Positions 36,260 through 49,329 are shown, counted from the first letter of the stretch. The stretch: DNA of 64,000 nucleotides from Kalaharituber pfeilii (GCA_015179045.1 WHUZ01000071.1:186001-250000); one strand, 5' to 3'. The notes: generated from the sequence alone by a model not told the origin. A program made the numbers and translations.

Positions 36260-36812
36260 TGTGCCGGGCCGTTCGTAACAGTGATTCAGTCGCCACTGGT
36301 CCGGGCTACTCAGTAGCACCACGGTTCATTATTTTTTTCTCTGTACAAAGCACTATGCACTCACTACATTACCTACACTCCCACTGCACGCGTACTCTAC
36401 AGTTAACTTCGAACCCAACCAAGCTGCCGTTAAGAATGTGGAACCCTCTTCAGTGAAATACTCCTCTGTAGCAAATTGTGGAGAATCATACTATAATACC
36501 GATGTATAAAAGAAGATTCAAAATTATTAAAATCATGTAACTGCCAGAGGATAGAGAGTATATGAGTAAATAAACATGTAAATAAACAAATACTCTGAAG
36601 AGTTGAATAAATTTTAAGTATCATAATGTGGTAACGTAATAATTTAGTGACTAACCTGTTCTATGATATTAGTTTCTGTAGTGAAAAAAGGTCAATACAA
36701 TGTTGTACAAGTACGCGTGTTGTGAGTGGTCCGGGCCAGTCATGAACCGTAGTGCTACTGAGTAGCCCGGACCAGTGGTGACTGGAACGTTTGTTACGAA
36801 TGGCCCGGCACA
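36260..36812. mobile_element. 553-bp element with about 70-bp terminal inverted repeats
   Basis: Left repeat 36260-36329 begins TGTGCCGGGCC; the right repeat 36742-36812 is its reverse complement with about ten differences (shared words include ccactggtccgggctactca). Both flanks read CATA, possibly a 4-bp target duplication. The interior is AT-rich and has no transposase, so it is non-autonomous. Superfamily undecided. Confidence 0.75.
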
Positions 36813-37272
36813 CATATATGCCCCTGAAATCTAGAAAAATCGAAAGCGGGGGAAAATGGGCGATGAACGATATATGTGAGTTTCTGCGCGCAAACCCAGA
36901 TCTTTGGGATACTCGTGGCGTCCGATGCCCGTGATGTACTTTACTTGCTTCATGGGAATCTAAGTAACTTTCCCAAACTAAGGGCAGGCAGTACCTCCGT
37001 ATATCGTATCGTATAACTTGGTGGATAGTTTTGTCTTGGGAATTCTTATAGTAAGTAAGGTATGTTATTTTGCTGTCACACAATATTATTTATATTGTAC
37101 AGTGCACCGGCAATTAAATAAATTTCTTGAGAAATAAATAAATAAATGGTGGTAAAAACGCCAGGTAAGTATGATACATAGGTTTTGGCAAATCTATATA
37201 TATCTTTTTTCACAATTACATGTTATCAACAAAACGCAAAAAACCCTACAATCTTTTTTGAAAAAAAAAAAA
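36813..37272. other. Gene-free AT-rich stretch
   Basis: No gene recognised; ends in an A run next to a tandem repeat. Confidence 0.4.
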
Positions 37273-37410
37273 CGAAGCCAAGGCAGATGAAAGTACTAAA
37301 TACAGTGCTTTATTCAGGTAAAAGCCGAATCTAAGGTAGATGAAAGTACTAAATACAGTGCTTTACTCAGATAAAAATCGAATCCAAGTCATATGAAAGT
37401 AGTAATACAG
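37273..37410. repeat. Tandem repeat, 53-bp period, 2.6 copies
   Basis: Copies start at 37273, 37326 and 37379 with cgaa-tc/gc-caagg-type openings and share tgaaagtactaaatacag. The third copy is truncated. Confidence 0.8.
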
Positions 37411-37705
37411 ACCAGATTTCATGAGGCCGCTGATTAAGTCTGGTTACTAGAGTAGTAATACAGTACCTTACTCAGATAAGAACCTCCTAAATACTAGTAA
37501 TTAACCTCAAAGTACTTACGTAGTTATCATAAACTTTTTTTTTTTTACGTTTGAAAAGAGTACCGGTACGGGGTGGTAAAGTGAAGCTACAGTAGGTAAC
37601 ATAGGAAAAAGTGTATCTGGGGGGGGGAAGGACGTTTGCCCGGAAGATTGAGGGAAATTAAAAAAAAAATTACTTATTGTGGTTGTTTGACTGTGAAACG
37701 TTTCT
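37411..37705. other. Gene-free stretch with A and T runs
   Basis: Contains T, G and A homopolymer runs at about 37537-37549, 37621-37628 and 37661-37670. No gene. Confidence 0.4.
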
Positions 37706-39250
37706 TTTTTTTATTTTTGGTCACGTAACGCCACATACAGCATGCCAGCCTATGGCAGGGACTCATATACCTGGCTCAGGTTGAAGCATCTGTCTGTTCT
37801 ACGTACACAATTTGGGAGCCCAGCGTACCCTCCGGCCCTCCGGCTAGCCCAAGTCGAGGCAGGTGAAGCATTCCTCGACCGGGTTGCCCCCTACTCCCTC
37901 CTGCCTCCTCCCACCATTGCCAAGTGACTTGCGCTCCATCCTTATCCTTCCACTAAGGCCGCTCCAGCTCAGCACACCTAAACATCACGAGCTCAGCGCT
38001 CCACGCCTCCCCACAGGTGCATTGCACCTCCTCACCACTGATTATCCTCCTCCACATAGCTCCGCCATTCCCTGTCCGCAGCCAGGTATAATCTGTAAGC
38101 GATCTCCTACCTCACTTCACAAACTTAACCTTTCTGAACCCAGCTCGCTCCCTCTCCTCCTTTCTCTTTCGGACTCGCTCCTGATGCAGTCCACCCTCGG
38201 TGGTCTGTCCGTCATACCTCAGGCAACTGGCCCCTTCTCATCTGTCCTCTCATTGCCCTCTATCCCCACATCGGCTTTAACCCAAACAAGCTTCACAGCT
38301 CCAGCATCCATCAGTCTCCGCCGCCTTTCTGCCACTAGCTCTATTACACCTGCCAGGTCCGTAGTCCTCACCTTACCAGTTTTTCTTGCTCTCTTGACTA
38401 CGCTAATGGCTACCTGAGTCTACCAGTAGCACCACCTTCAACCTGCCATCAACAGCTTCGACGGCATCCCTCATGCCTGAGACTTCGCCATCCCACACAG
38501 TAGCCTTTGTGCCTACCCACTGGGACCCTTCTGACTTGCCTGCTACCACCTGCCTCCAGCACCACCCTCCTCCAACTCCTCCTTCCTCACTGTGACTGCC
38601 ATCTGTGAATATGGCTACTGAATCACCCTTGGCCTTGCTGATGGCCTTCTCCCACTTGGCTGGGGCATCCTCCTTGCCCAGCTTAAGGTCTATGACTTCC
38701 ACTTCTGCTCCAAGTGGTCGTATGTCCCACCCCCAGGACACTTTCTCCTCCTCATCGACCTCAAGTGTGCTGGCAATCTTATGCTGGTACTGAATCTAAG
38801 CCATCATTTTTCTCTGTGGCACGCATTAGGCTAAAGTCTCTCCAGTCTCCTGCCTTCTCTCCTTCCCTATCCGGGTCTGCAAACACCCCCTGAAGCTCTC
38901 TGGCCGAAGGTCCCCCACTCCTGTGGGGTCCATTATTGGCCTTAGCGCATACCTTGCCTGACACTGATCCAGGATTGTGGTCACAATCTCAACACCTGCG
39001 ATAGCCTCAACCTTCGCTCTCGCCACTCCCTGAACTGCCCCTGTGCACGTACGAAGGGCCTGATACTGAAGCCTCTAAAACTCCTCTCTCCACTGCTTCT
39101 GGCCCCTCCACACAATTTTGCACCCCCATAGGGCCCTCGCCCTTATCATGCCTGTGTCTGCCTTTCTCCATGAGATCGGACTCATGCCCACTGTGAGCTG
39201 CCCAACCCAGACAAGGCACCCATGAGTTTGCAGCTCGTATGATCATCATG
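37706..39250 (-). pseudogene. Decayed non-LTR retrotransposon (LINE) with RNase H
   Basis: Read on the minus strand. At about 39250-38960 the end of a reverse transcriptase region (RLQYQALRTCTGAV, then ARAKVEAIAGVE) is interrupted by a stop. Then 38741-38403 encodes an RNase H domain with IFTDGSHSEEGG, WDGEVSGM and LLVDS, giving the Asp, Glu and Asp catalytic positions. At about 38025-37975 a degenerate knuckle, CTCGEAWSAELVMFRC, has Leu where the His is expected. The 3' end at 37757-37721 (ccctgccat, then gttacgtgacc) matches core A and is followed by an A-rich run (T run on the plus strand at 37706-37712). Frameshifts and stops show it is dead. Fungal LINEs with this order belong to the Tad/I-like groups. 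Confidence 0.8.
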
Positions 39251-41047
39251 CTAAATTTGAGGATATACATATCCTCATATCTGGCCTCTTTCTTTGTAAA
39301 GTACGTATGTATTTACGTTTTCATATATATACATACCCCACAGCAATCTATTCATTCGGCTTTTTTGTCTGCAGATTCCTGCTGGCACTTTGAGACAAAA
39401 GTAGTAAGTGGTAGCTTGATTGCGTCTATAATATATAATACACACACAACACATGTGTGTCTTTCACATCACGTACCAGTCCACCCTGTCGATGTGCAGG
39501 CGGGATTACGTGCATTACATGTGGGATGAGGGTGGTAAATAGGCTACGCAGGATATACTCTCGAAAACCACTATTTGCCACCCACAATGCGGTTGAGAGA
39601 CTACTGTAGGCAAGAAGGTCCTGCCTACAGTTAAGCCGTACCAAAAGGCTGCTATTATAGGACGACTGGGAGCGAGCTTGGGTGCTTAGCAAGCGGAAAT
39701 TTATCACACTGGTGTACATCTAAAAATTAGAAAAGGAGTGTGGATCCAACCCTGGACAGGACCGCGGCTGCCCAGAACTTGCAAGACCTCGGCGACCAGC
39801 TCCGTCCTTCGGGTCCGGTGAGCAGGCTTTGCAGCTGCGCCGCAGCAGTGGCTATCCTCGGGGATACTCCTACGCGGTGTATCCGGTTGTCCGATTATCC
39901 GGTTGTCCGAAGCCTAAACACCACTTTTTGTATGTAGTCAAGTGTCCGCTATGGCGCAGAAAGGGTGACTTGCTGGTCCTAATTAAAAACATCATCCAGC
40001 ATACATGCCCGATGGTAAGTTTCACAGCATGAAGTCCATCTAACTTGCTAAGAGTCTTCGTCACTTCCTATACCAGATCCTTCTACCATTACTAACATGA
40101 TTTTCACTCTCTTCGGGCAATTTAGTCATATAGTACTACCTCAAACATCTGTCCGAGATTCTTCCCGTTTCAAGCATAACGCCAACGTCTCTAGAAACAG
40201 GACGGTCTATGCGAGCCCTCGGGAAGCTGATTATATTTAACTCTAAATTAGCTGCAACTTGACCAAAATCGCCATTATCGATCCTAACATGCTAAACCCA
40301 ACACCGCAATTGCGAACGCAGAACTCAAGTCAGGAAATGTTTTCAATATTAATGTGCCTTCATATGCCACCAGACGTTGGTTGCCTACGATAAGTCGGTA
40401 AAGTGCGGCACGAAGTTCCCGAAGAAGCCAGCATCCGGTCCCACGCAAGGGGGCCGCCTCCGGTCGGGGGTCGTGCCAAGCAGACTAGAGGCCGCCAAAG
40501 CGTATTCAGGCAGGATAGTAGTCAGCGTCTGGTTACGAGACTAGCGAGATATCTGATAACGGATGGCCCTGTTTGTAAATGGTCAATATCAGGAACGCCC
40601 TCCAATCCTGTAAGCTGATCTACACGCCTTAGAAGAAGCACAAATGTAGACATTAATTTGAATGGTAGCAGGTTTTTATCATGCCTCACCTAAGAAAGTT
40701 CACTGTCACACGCGTATTGTTGGCTATTGTAACTTTGCCGGATGCACCATATTTCGTAAATGCATATCCTGCAGGTGAATTCATGCACATCGCCCAATGT
40801 AACACAGAGGAACCATCAATATGGATTCTGCTATCTAACTGCGCTAATCTCTTCAAGATAGTCATTTTGACTGATTGGGGTTGGTAATTTGAGTACCTCG
40901 GTGTATGTTCTCTAAAGTTAGACCCTTCCCGTACTAGGAGTATTTAGTGCATTTAATTTGAGGGTAATGTGAATTGCAGAGGAGAATGACTCCCAAGGTC
41001 AAAGAACAGCGTTTGGCATAACATTAAACACATGAACACATGCCTTT
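39251..41047. other. Gene-free stretch
   Basis: No supported gene. A short direct repeat (atccggttgtccg, twice, near 39880-39910) is present. The GC-rich piece at 40400-40520 has open frames without recognisable motifs. Confidence 0.4.
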
Positions 41048-41117
41048 CCTCGCCATAGCCCTTGAGATCGCATCCGAGTAATAAAAACTTACGAACGAAA
41101 AAAAAAAAAAAAAAAAT
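41048..41117 (+). mobile_element. Micro-retro-insert, core B, poly(A)-tailed
   Basis: Begins CCTCGCCATAGCCC, contains atccgagtaat (stem partner CGAG to CTCG) and ends in about 21 A. A target duplication is uncertain: atgcctt on the left against atacctt on the right. Confidence 0.65.
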
Positions 41118-42248
41118 ACCTTGTGAGCACATGGGCATTAGAAAGATGAAAAAGTTTATGAGGACGAGGCCACGGTTGCCCATATTCAACACGCCTGTCT
41201 GGCGGCATGGTAGCTAGAGTAGGTCGAGTCGCAGAAAGATGAAATTGCGGTAATCTCACTTGGAAGCTCGTCTAGACGCGCATGTGTTGTAATTCAAGCG
41301 CCTTATCCCTGATTCAATCCTGGGAGCTCCACACATAGCATATGCGCAGGCCAGTTGGAAATTCAGCTTCATAATTGAGGGCCGCTTTTGACCCCCCATG
41401 ATTACCTGATCGAGCAACGCCTCGCACAATCACCCCTGACCAGCGATGCCCTAATGCGCAATAGCTTCCTGGGTGCTTCCGAACACGCAATGGTGCCGGG
41501 AACGTTAAGCGCGGTGACCAACAGGCCATACTTTCGGGCAACATTACTCATGGCCCGGACCCAAATGAGGAGGTCGGGATCGGGCCCGCTCTCTGCGTTG
41601 AAGCATATGGGGAGTGCCCGCCCATGCTAGCGCCCCAATACAGAGTACCCTTTTAACATAGGAAATGCGCACGGAAGCGAATTTATGAAATCCATGATCG
41701 TTCATATGTGGGGTATGTCTCGAGTTTATCACCGGCGACATCCTGATCCTGCGGTGCGGTGCGATACGCACATCCTACATACACATTGTACCCGTCGCGG
41801 TCTTGGACTAAAACTCGATCCCCTCGCGTGCCGATTGGGGCGGATGTCAAATCCAGGGGTGCATCAATTCTCTGCAAGGTCATCACTCGCTTCCACAAGG
41901 CGTTTAATGGTCTTTGTCCCATGTCTCTGTGGTACTGATAGGCGATCGCTGCTCGAAGGAGCATATTACCCAGGTAGGACCCCATGGTCAGTAAACAACT
42001 TTCGAAATGATAGGGGACTAGCACTACCTCAGTCATCACACCTTTTCATTTTTCAATCGTGCATAATATCAGTATCCACTTTATTTACCACTTGTATACG
42101 GTGAATTTTGTTCATTCGAGATTTCGCAGACAGCTGCAGCAATTTCAACATTATCTTAAAGCTCTTCTTCGCCTCTATGAAAGGGATACAGAAATATCAA
42201 GATGGGCAGGAGTGAGATGCCCCGTCGACTTCCCAACAAGTGAGCCTG
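41118..42248. other. Gene-free stretch
   Basis: Moderately GC-rich. Frames of about 80-140 codons on both strands overlap one another and have no recognisable motif; none annotated. Confidence 0.4.
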
Positions 42249-42257
42249 GGATGAGTG

Positions 42258-42299
42258 TACGTCCCCGCCATAGCCCACAGGGGCGGCATGCGAGGAATG

Positions 42300-42333
<34 letters not shown>
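42258..42333 (+). mobile_element. Micro-retro-insert, core B, with 9-bp target duplication
   Basis: 76 bp between direct repeats gatgagtgt (42249-42257 and 42334-42342). It starts acgtccccgccatagccc, ends aatgatatt and about 30 A. CCGCC can pair with GGCGG inside the core. Confidence 0.85.
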
Positions 42334-42335
<2 letters not shown>

Positions 42336-42342
42336 TGAGTGT

Positions 42343-43566
42343 GTGTCGCCTTAGTCTAGTTGCATGCTCGACCACTGACAGGAGATCACAGCGATCGGCA
42401 CAGAGAAGACTGTCAAGTTACCCCTCGTAGAAGTTCCCGAAAGGGGGTACCTACGGCGCTCGAGTAACCCTTGTACGCATTGATGATCAATGCTAGCAGC
42501 GCGATCTTGCAGTTAGTTGGAGCAGGTGCTGGTCCCTACTTTAGAATGCTTGAGTCTCAAGACCATGTGAATCGCGAAAAAAGGCTTTTTTAAAGTTGCA
42601 GGTATATATGTGTCTTTTGTGTAACGGCTGGAGAATATTTGGGTTCTGCCTGACGAAACTTCTTTGTTAGCTTTCATGAGTGATAAATAACGTGTCTAGC
42701 AAAGTGTTCCAGTGTGTGAGACAACATTTACACTGAAAAACCCAGACTTGAGCCACCAAATTCCTGGATTCAGCTTGGTCTATATTATACTGCACGTTTT
42801 CTATTTTCTAACTGTAACCGGCGCCTGCGTTTGTGTTTCGTATTTTATCAAAATAGCTTCCTATAGGCATGATCGCGAACCTGTAGGAGAATCGGTCGAG
42901 AACTAAAACAGATCTCATTGGAAGAATGTGCCTAACGTTGACTTCGTAGATCTCGAGACCCCGATCGGGGCAGCTATGGTTTGACCTCGAAAACATCCAA
43001 GAATTCCGGCGCCGTGACAATATTCGTTGGGGCAAGGGGCCTAACGCAGTTGATGAATATTTAGCCTCAAGCTAGCCACGTTGGGATTGCCAGTGCTACC
43101 GTGCTTATCTTCCACATTTTTCCTATAAAGCAAGTATGTCTTAACACTCCAAGGGATAGCCGCTGTTGGCACGCAATGGCCATCGAACCTATCCCCCATC
43201 AGCCAGTCGATCACAATTTTTTTGAATTCCCTGCAACCCGAAGCTGACAGATCGCGAGTGCCGGTACCTTTGCACATGATTACCCTGTGATGCGTGTTGG
43301 TTTGGGAGCTAGTGTATGTGTGTATTTTTGAATCTCATGTGAGTTTGCACATGCTATGAGTTGCGACCCATTAACTGCTGGCCATCTGTAGTTATATCCT
43401 CTTACAGAATGCTTCTTAAAAATATTTGACATATAATGAATAAATATGATAGGCTTCGTATGCGGTTGTGAGACCTCATTGCCAATTTCATATATTTGCA
43501 CAATTGGGTATATGTAATTAAATAAAGATATGTTCTTAGACAAACATTGGTCAAGAAGGTACGTTG
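42343..43566. other. Gene-free stretch
   Basis: No gene, RNA or repeat recognised. Confidence 0.4.
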
Positions 43567-43576
43567 GTGTCAGTTT

Positions 43577-43597
43577 TTTTTTTTTTTTTTTTGTTTC
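43577..43597 (-). mobile_element. Poly(A)-only insert with 10-bp target duplication
   Basis: Read on the minus strand: gaaac followed by 16 A, between direct copies of gtgtcagttt (43567-43576 and 43598-43607). It could be an extreme truncation of the same kind of retro-insert. A chance repeat plus T-run growth is the alternative. Confidence 0.5.
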
Positions 43598-43607
43598 GTG
43601 TCAGTTT

Positions 43608-46600
43608 GTATTAAGTATCTTGTTTATGAACAAGTACTTGTCCTTCGTTCCTAGATATGCTTTTAGGTGTACCACATCAGAGGGCGAACACCTCTACTCT
43701 TTTCAATCAAGTCGATCCCAGAGCCGCGGTCCTTCGAGGAACTTTGAAGTCGGAGATCTGTAAGGTCTAAGGCTGCCTGAAACACAGAGATTCACCCCAA
43801 AAGCATCCTCTGGGGTTCGTTTAGCATGAAGTCGAGGAAAATTCAAATTGGATAACCCTATCTTGTTAACAAATCAATTTCTTTGTTTGTATTTGTATTT
43901 TCAAGCAGTGCCTTGTCTCAATCATCTTCAGTGAGTCTATTTCCACTTGTTACTGAAAGCAAACTGAGTCTCCTGCAAGGTAGATTTCAAGACCTTCAGA
44001 TTTTGATTGTGACCGGCTTTGAAGTAGGGTGATTTCAATTCCAGCATGCCTACGCTCAGCATCTTACAGGGAACTTTCATCCACACCAAAGGATCTCTCC
44101 AGCATTCCATTCGCTTGGGACGCTATCGTATTCATACCTCTCTTTATATCTAGTGCCTAGCATCAAGAGCCTCGATGCGTACGTTAAACAATGTCGCTCA
44201 AATTCTTCGATTGCAGGAAATATTGGAAGCAGTGAGTATGTTGTTGGTGCATGCTCTTATCTAACACTGCATATGAGTCGATTTAGCTCGATATCTATGT
44301 CAACTTTACCAATTCACTTCACATTTTTCATCCCACTCCCAACCTCCCAGCTCATGAAATCCTCCGCCAATGTGCCGAGGCGCATACACACAAACCCAAT
44401 CAGGTTTGGTGCCTTCTAAGCTGGAGTTGATATAATATTTTGGCTATTAGCCCAGCTTTATTTAGTGTGTTAATATTTTAGGACCATTAGGTGACATTAG
44501 CGAACATCGTCAGGCATTCTGTCGCTTTGCTCCTGCTTTTGATGCGCCTTCTTAATTCATTGCTACATTGTGACACTTCTTCAGAGGGTAGAAGGCCTGG
44601 AGTCTTGAGGAGGCCTGTGGACAGTGCAGCGCTCGTGAAGGTCAGCAGCCCTGCTATAATTCGTCAATTTTCAAGTTTCTTTCAGCCTATCAATTCAGCA
44701 CAAATGCTTGAGCAAGGGTTGTACATATAATTCAAAATATTCCCACACCAATAAAAGAAACCTCAACGCACTGGCTTTGCCCAATCCGAGACAGCACAGC
44801 AAGCCCGATTTAGATTAGTTCCATGATGAGGTACCTTAGACATGCATTTCCGCACTCAAAGTGGGATGTTTCCACTCTTCTGGGTTAAGATCAAGTAACG
44901 CGTGGGATTTGGAAAGTGTCCAAGGTTGGTGAATAAGTTGGTGGGTACCTTATAACCAACCAATGTCCGGAGCCAATCATATATTTCATGGAGCTCCTGA
45001 CACCTCTGTCTCTCTGAGGTGTGTCAGTGTGGGTCAGTCTCTCAGTTTCACCACACATTGAATAGCAAATTTGTTATAGGTTGTTTGCATCGGAAAATTT
45101 CTGAACGTGTCAGGTGTCGACGCTATCCAGCCAGTGCTGAGCAAATCACATGGATTGATGGTCGCAGAATTGACACTTCAACCTGGGTCGAAGTTCCTTT
45201 CATTGTCTCATAGGCCCACATCACTTCAAGAATGATGTTATATCGAAGTCCTAGGTGAATTCCTCATTGAAATTTGTAAATTTAGTCCCGTCCCCGGTAT
45301 TAGCTGGTACGATAACACTGCTAGAACTCTCATCAAAAAGCACAAACTGCCATGATGGATATGATGCTTTGCCGTTGTGTACTATACACGTTTCTTGCTA
45401 ATATAATAGAACTTCTCGCTGGTTCCAGATTGTTGCTGCATTCTCGCTCTGTGAAGAGTGCCCGCGTGTTAGTATGCTATCAACTCAAAGGTGTACTGAT
45501 ACTGATGGGGACATGTTAACAACATCACGTGAAATTTTGTGAAAATTGTTGCCTTTCATTTTGGCCCAGCTTATATATACCTTAGAGTGAATGCTGGCAA
45601 ATTGCCAATCAATGCTCTCTTCAGAATTTGTAGAGAAAAAACGATGGATATTCTACTGTAGCGTGCGTAAATCCGAGCAAAAGGATCGTCAAAAATGATT
45701 TCCGTCAGGATTGTAACTGTTAAACTTCCTTGTGATATTGTGCACAAGGAATGCACTCGGCTTTACATTATCGGTCTTGATCAATCGCAACTAAAGCGGC
45801 ACCCAGGTTGCTCAACAGTTAGGCTGTAACCGAAGCTGGCATGAAAAAATATCGATATCAAACGATGTAGTCCCGGAACTTCGGCTTTCGTCTATAGCCA
45901 TGCCGGTGATTCTGGTATTCTGAAAGCTCTTGTAGGTGTAGAGCACGCATAATCCAAATGCCCAGTGCGTGACTCCACAATCATAAGTCAGCCTTCTTGG
46001 TCTTTCATGGAGCTAATGAGATAATTACCTAGCTCGGAGAAAACTCCACACAACATTTGGCATCCAAGGCTCAGTGCTCCTTTGCCCACACCCTGGGAAA
46101 TTCACGTTAAGGTGAAGGGTACAAGTGATCAGAGAGCTGCACGACCAATTCAGTTTTTCAATGACGATAAAAGCAATCTAACCAATGAGCGAGCAGTTGC
46201 ACGCGGCAAAACTTGAACCAGTATCATTCAAGTCTTGACAGACCAAATCGTGACCCGCTCCTACGATCATAAAGACATAGAGCGGGGTCGATACAGTCAA
46301 GGGTGGACTTGAGAGTGGCTTTGAGTTGGCTTTGTCATGAACTTTCACAGAGACAGCGAAGATGCTGAGAATGAGTCTCAATGGTGGAGCGATTTTGAAG
46401 CGGGGTATGAAGAGTCACTGAGGACATTTCCAATTGGGTGGTCTGGTTGCCAATTTGGTAAGTAACTTTTTGCACGGCCAGAGTGGAAAAGAACTTACTG
46501 TTCATGCGCCCCCCACGAAGAGACGAAATCCCGCTCCATCTTCATTCTGGTGCTCAATCTTTCCCAGTCATGACCTGTCTCTCTCTAACACATTTTCCCT

Positions 46601-47358
46601 TGTAACGTAACATGACATTCAACTGATTTCGATTCGCCGATAGCGACGTTGGTAGCTGGAGAACCTCCAACCGGATTCGTCAATGCAAGCACATACTGTG
46701 TAATACCACGAGTTCATTTAGCAAGGAGTTATGTCTATTTCTGCTCGAGCATGAACTCGTGCAACAGTCTTCGGATCTGGGCCGTGTGCATGTTGAAACA
46801 TACAGGTGCAGCCTGCGTGTAAGTCATGTAATTTACTCAGACTGAATCAGAGTAATAACGGCTAGACGCACAGCATACAAGTGTACTTCCTGTTCACAGG
46901 AGTTTGGGTGAGGTTACCACCGTCCTGCTGCCCACGTATGAGAGTATGACGATGTATATTCAGTCAGCAACACTGTACACATGAAGTAGTACGTGCAGCT
47001 AAATTTGTCCTGACATAGCGCCTAGCGGGCAAGACAATTACCTTAGCACCAGATACAAAGTTAAATTCTAGGCGATAAAGATCAACAGCTCACAATAATC
47101 ACGTCGTAGACTGACGATGGTTTTCTAGCTGGTTGGCACAAACTCTGACCGAAGGAAGGATCTTTTTCTGCGAATTTTCGTCCCATACGTAACCCTACTC
47201 GTAGCACCTTATCATAACCCCGGACTCGTCGCCTTACCCTAGCAGCACCGTTATTGCAGCGCCGCAACCGCACTCGCAGCGGCTCGGTTCGATCTGCTCC
47301 ATCCAGCAACCCAAATGTGAATCTGAGACGTTGGGGTATCCAGGGAGACATGTGGCTC
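43608..47358. other. Long gene-free stretch
   Basis: About 3.7 kb with frames below 90 codons and no recognisable motif on either strand. No inverted repeats or poly(A)-tailed inserts were seen. Confidence 0.4.
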
Positions 47359-47367
47359 GAAAGTGAA

Positions 47368-47370
<3 letters not shown>

Positions 47371-47406
<36 letters not shown>

Positions 47407-48046
47407 TTCACGTAACCCCGCTTGCAGCTGTTCGCCATGGCAGGGCCCCTGGACCGAAGTCCTTCTGGCCCGGAGACAGGCACCTGTGCAACTACCTACA
47501 AAATCGTCCCCTGTAAAGACACACAAAGATACCACTACTTCGGTGATGCGAAGGAAACACAAAGCGAGAGCCCAATGTCCCATGAGAACAATCAAGCACG
47601 AATACCCAAATATCCCCCCAGAAAATCAAGCAGTCATGTCCATCTCCTCCACATCCCTCCTCTTCCCCTTTCCGTCCACCCTTGTAGTTCTGTCCCAGTC
47701 ATACAGGCACGAGTGGTGCCATTTACCTGATAACCGTATCTTCGCCGGTGTTTGACTATCTGATTCTACCTCCCCCTCTAGGTAGATAACAATCGAGCTA
47801 GTCTTCTTTCCCTCCCTCCTTTCTTTATTCACCAACCATCTTGCCGCGACAATCCTCCCCATCCACGGGTTCGCCTTTTCCATCCAATCTCTTACTTTCC
47901 CAAGTTTCTTCATCACCGCTATTCCATGGACCACAACTGCTCGACCAGATTGCGGGAGTCTTTCTTTGTGGGATGTTCTTGCTTTCAGAGATGATGTTGG
48001 AGACTTCTTTTCCTTCTGCTTTGGGGGGTGGGCACTGGACCCCCTT
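47371..48046 (-). mobile_element. 676-bp LINE-derived insert with 12-bp target duplication
   Basis: Direct repeats gaaagtgaacat at 47359-47370 and 48047-48058 bracket an insert read on the minus strand. It ends with core A (47445 down to 47404) and a poly(A) run of about 33. Its body carries two overlapping open segments: 48046-47825 (from GVQCPPPKAEGKE) and 47934-47626, MVHGIAVMKKLGKVRDW onward, including KKTSSIVIYLEGEVE and GKWHHSCLYDWDR. The latter loosely resembles the ORF1 (gag-like) region of fungal LINEs, from memory. An ORF1-like piece joined directly to a LINE tail implies an internal deletion derivative. The long duplication and intact tail indicate a fairly recent insertion. Confidence 0.8.
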
Positions 48047-48058
48047 GAAAGTGAACAT

Positions 48059-48789
48059 AATTAAGTACCTACAAATCCTATCCGTGGGAAAATTCCCATT
48101 TCACAACCGGCACAATGCCACTGGTAGCCATGAGTTGTTCTATTTATACTTCGCTACGTATCCTTCACTGTTGACTACACGATTCTCTGAGGCACTGCAA
48201 TGCAATGTAATGCCATGCCGTCTCATGTCACGCACGCCAAAACCGGTCCGCTCCCGCTGTCGCGATTACGTTGCATGCGGATCGAACAGCTCAGCCTTAC
48301 TTAGGACAGCAACACGTAATTCTACTTCGTCCAACCAAGAGTTAATACAATAGTAGGGGGAAAGGTTCGCAATGGGTTCTTTTTTCTAGATTTTTGCAAA
48401 CTGGCGTAGTGCGCCTTGGCTGAAGTGGAATGCTGCTGTCTCTAGTGATAGTGGCATCAACAGGTGCAATGGAAAGGTGCTGAATTGAGGACCCCAGCAG
48501 TCTCAAACTGGAGCTCCAGTTCAATTTTGAGCTGGGAAGAGGGTTGTACTGCATTTCACACAGATGGACTATAATACTGTGGCTCCACCAACGGTCTCTT
48601 GGGTTAGAATTATTCTAACGACGAAAAATGGACAGCTTTAACGGGGGGCAACTCGTTTTAAAATTTTAGTTCCTAATTGTTTTGGTTTATTTTCAACAGA
48701 ACGGATACTCATACACACTAGAGACCTAAAGGTCCAGTTAATAATCATCAAGGCTCCTGGCAGAGCATACGCCGACTCAGGAGGCGTGT
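48059..48789. other. Gene-free stretch
   Basis: No gene recognised. Confidence 0.4.
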
Positions 48790-48802
48790 TCCTAGTTCTA
48801 GT

Positions 48803-48849
48803 CTCGCCATAGCCCACAGGGAGCAATGATATAAAAAAAAATTAAAAAA
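48803..48849 (+). mobile_element. Micro-retro-insert, core B, with 13-bp target duplication
   Basis: 47 bp between tcctagttctagt (48790-48802) and tcctagttttagt (48850-48862), one mismatch. It starts CTCGCCATAGCCCACAGGG, has an internal deletion relative to other core B copies, and ends aatgatat plus an A-rich tail. Confidence 0.85.
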
Positions 48850-48862
48850 TCCTAGTTTTAGT

Positions 48863-49327
48863 ACCAAAAGTACGTACGTCACAGTCAACGAGTACGTACT
48901 GGATTTGAGTACGTGCACGTGAGCACCTTGGCACTGCAAATTCACCCGGCGGCCGCCAAGAATACATGACTCCGCTCCCCGATTCACAGTCAGTCATCGT
49001 TCATGACGACGTTACACAGGAATGTATCATATATCTACTCTTCATACTCGCAAAGACAAATGCTTGCCCCACCCCCCAAACTACTCTGTCACAAAAACTT
49101 ACAGCCTGCTGGGCCAATGGAGGGAGATGAACCTACAGATACTGCGCAGTTGCTTAGCTACTCGTCTTTGGCGTCCTGAAAACAGAACTACTCAAGCTGA
49201 GGTACGTTCTCAGATGTAACTTTTGATCAAGCTCAAGGCCAGAGGCCAACGGCAAGGACATGGCGGGGTGTAAACTGGCCATGTCGCACTGCAACTCGGG
49301 GACTCCAATGACATAGTGAGGGACCAG
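48863..49327. other. Gene-free stretch
   Basis: Nothing recognised up to the TA preceding a pogo-like element. Confidence 0.4.
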
Positions 49328-49329
49328 TA

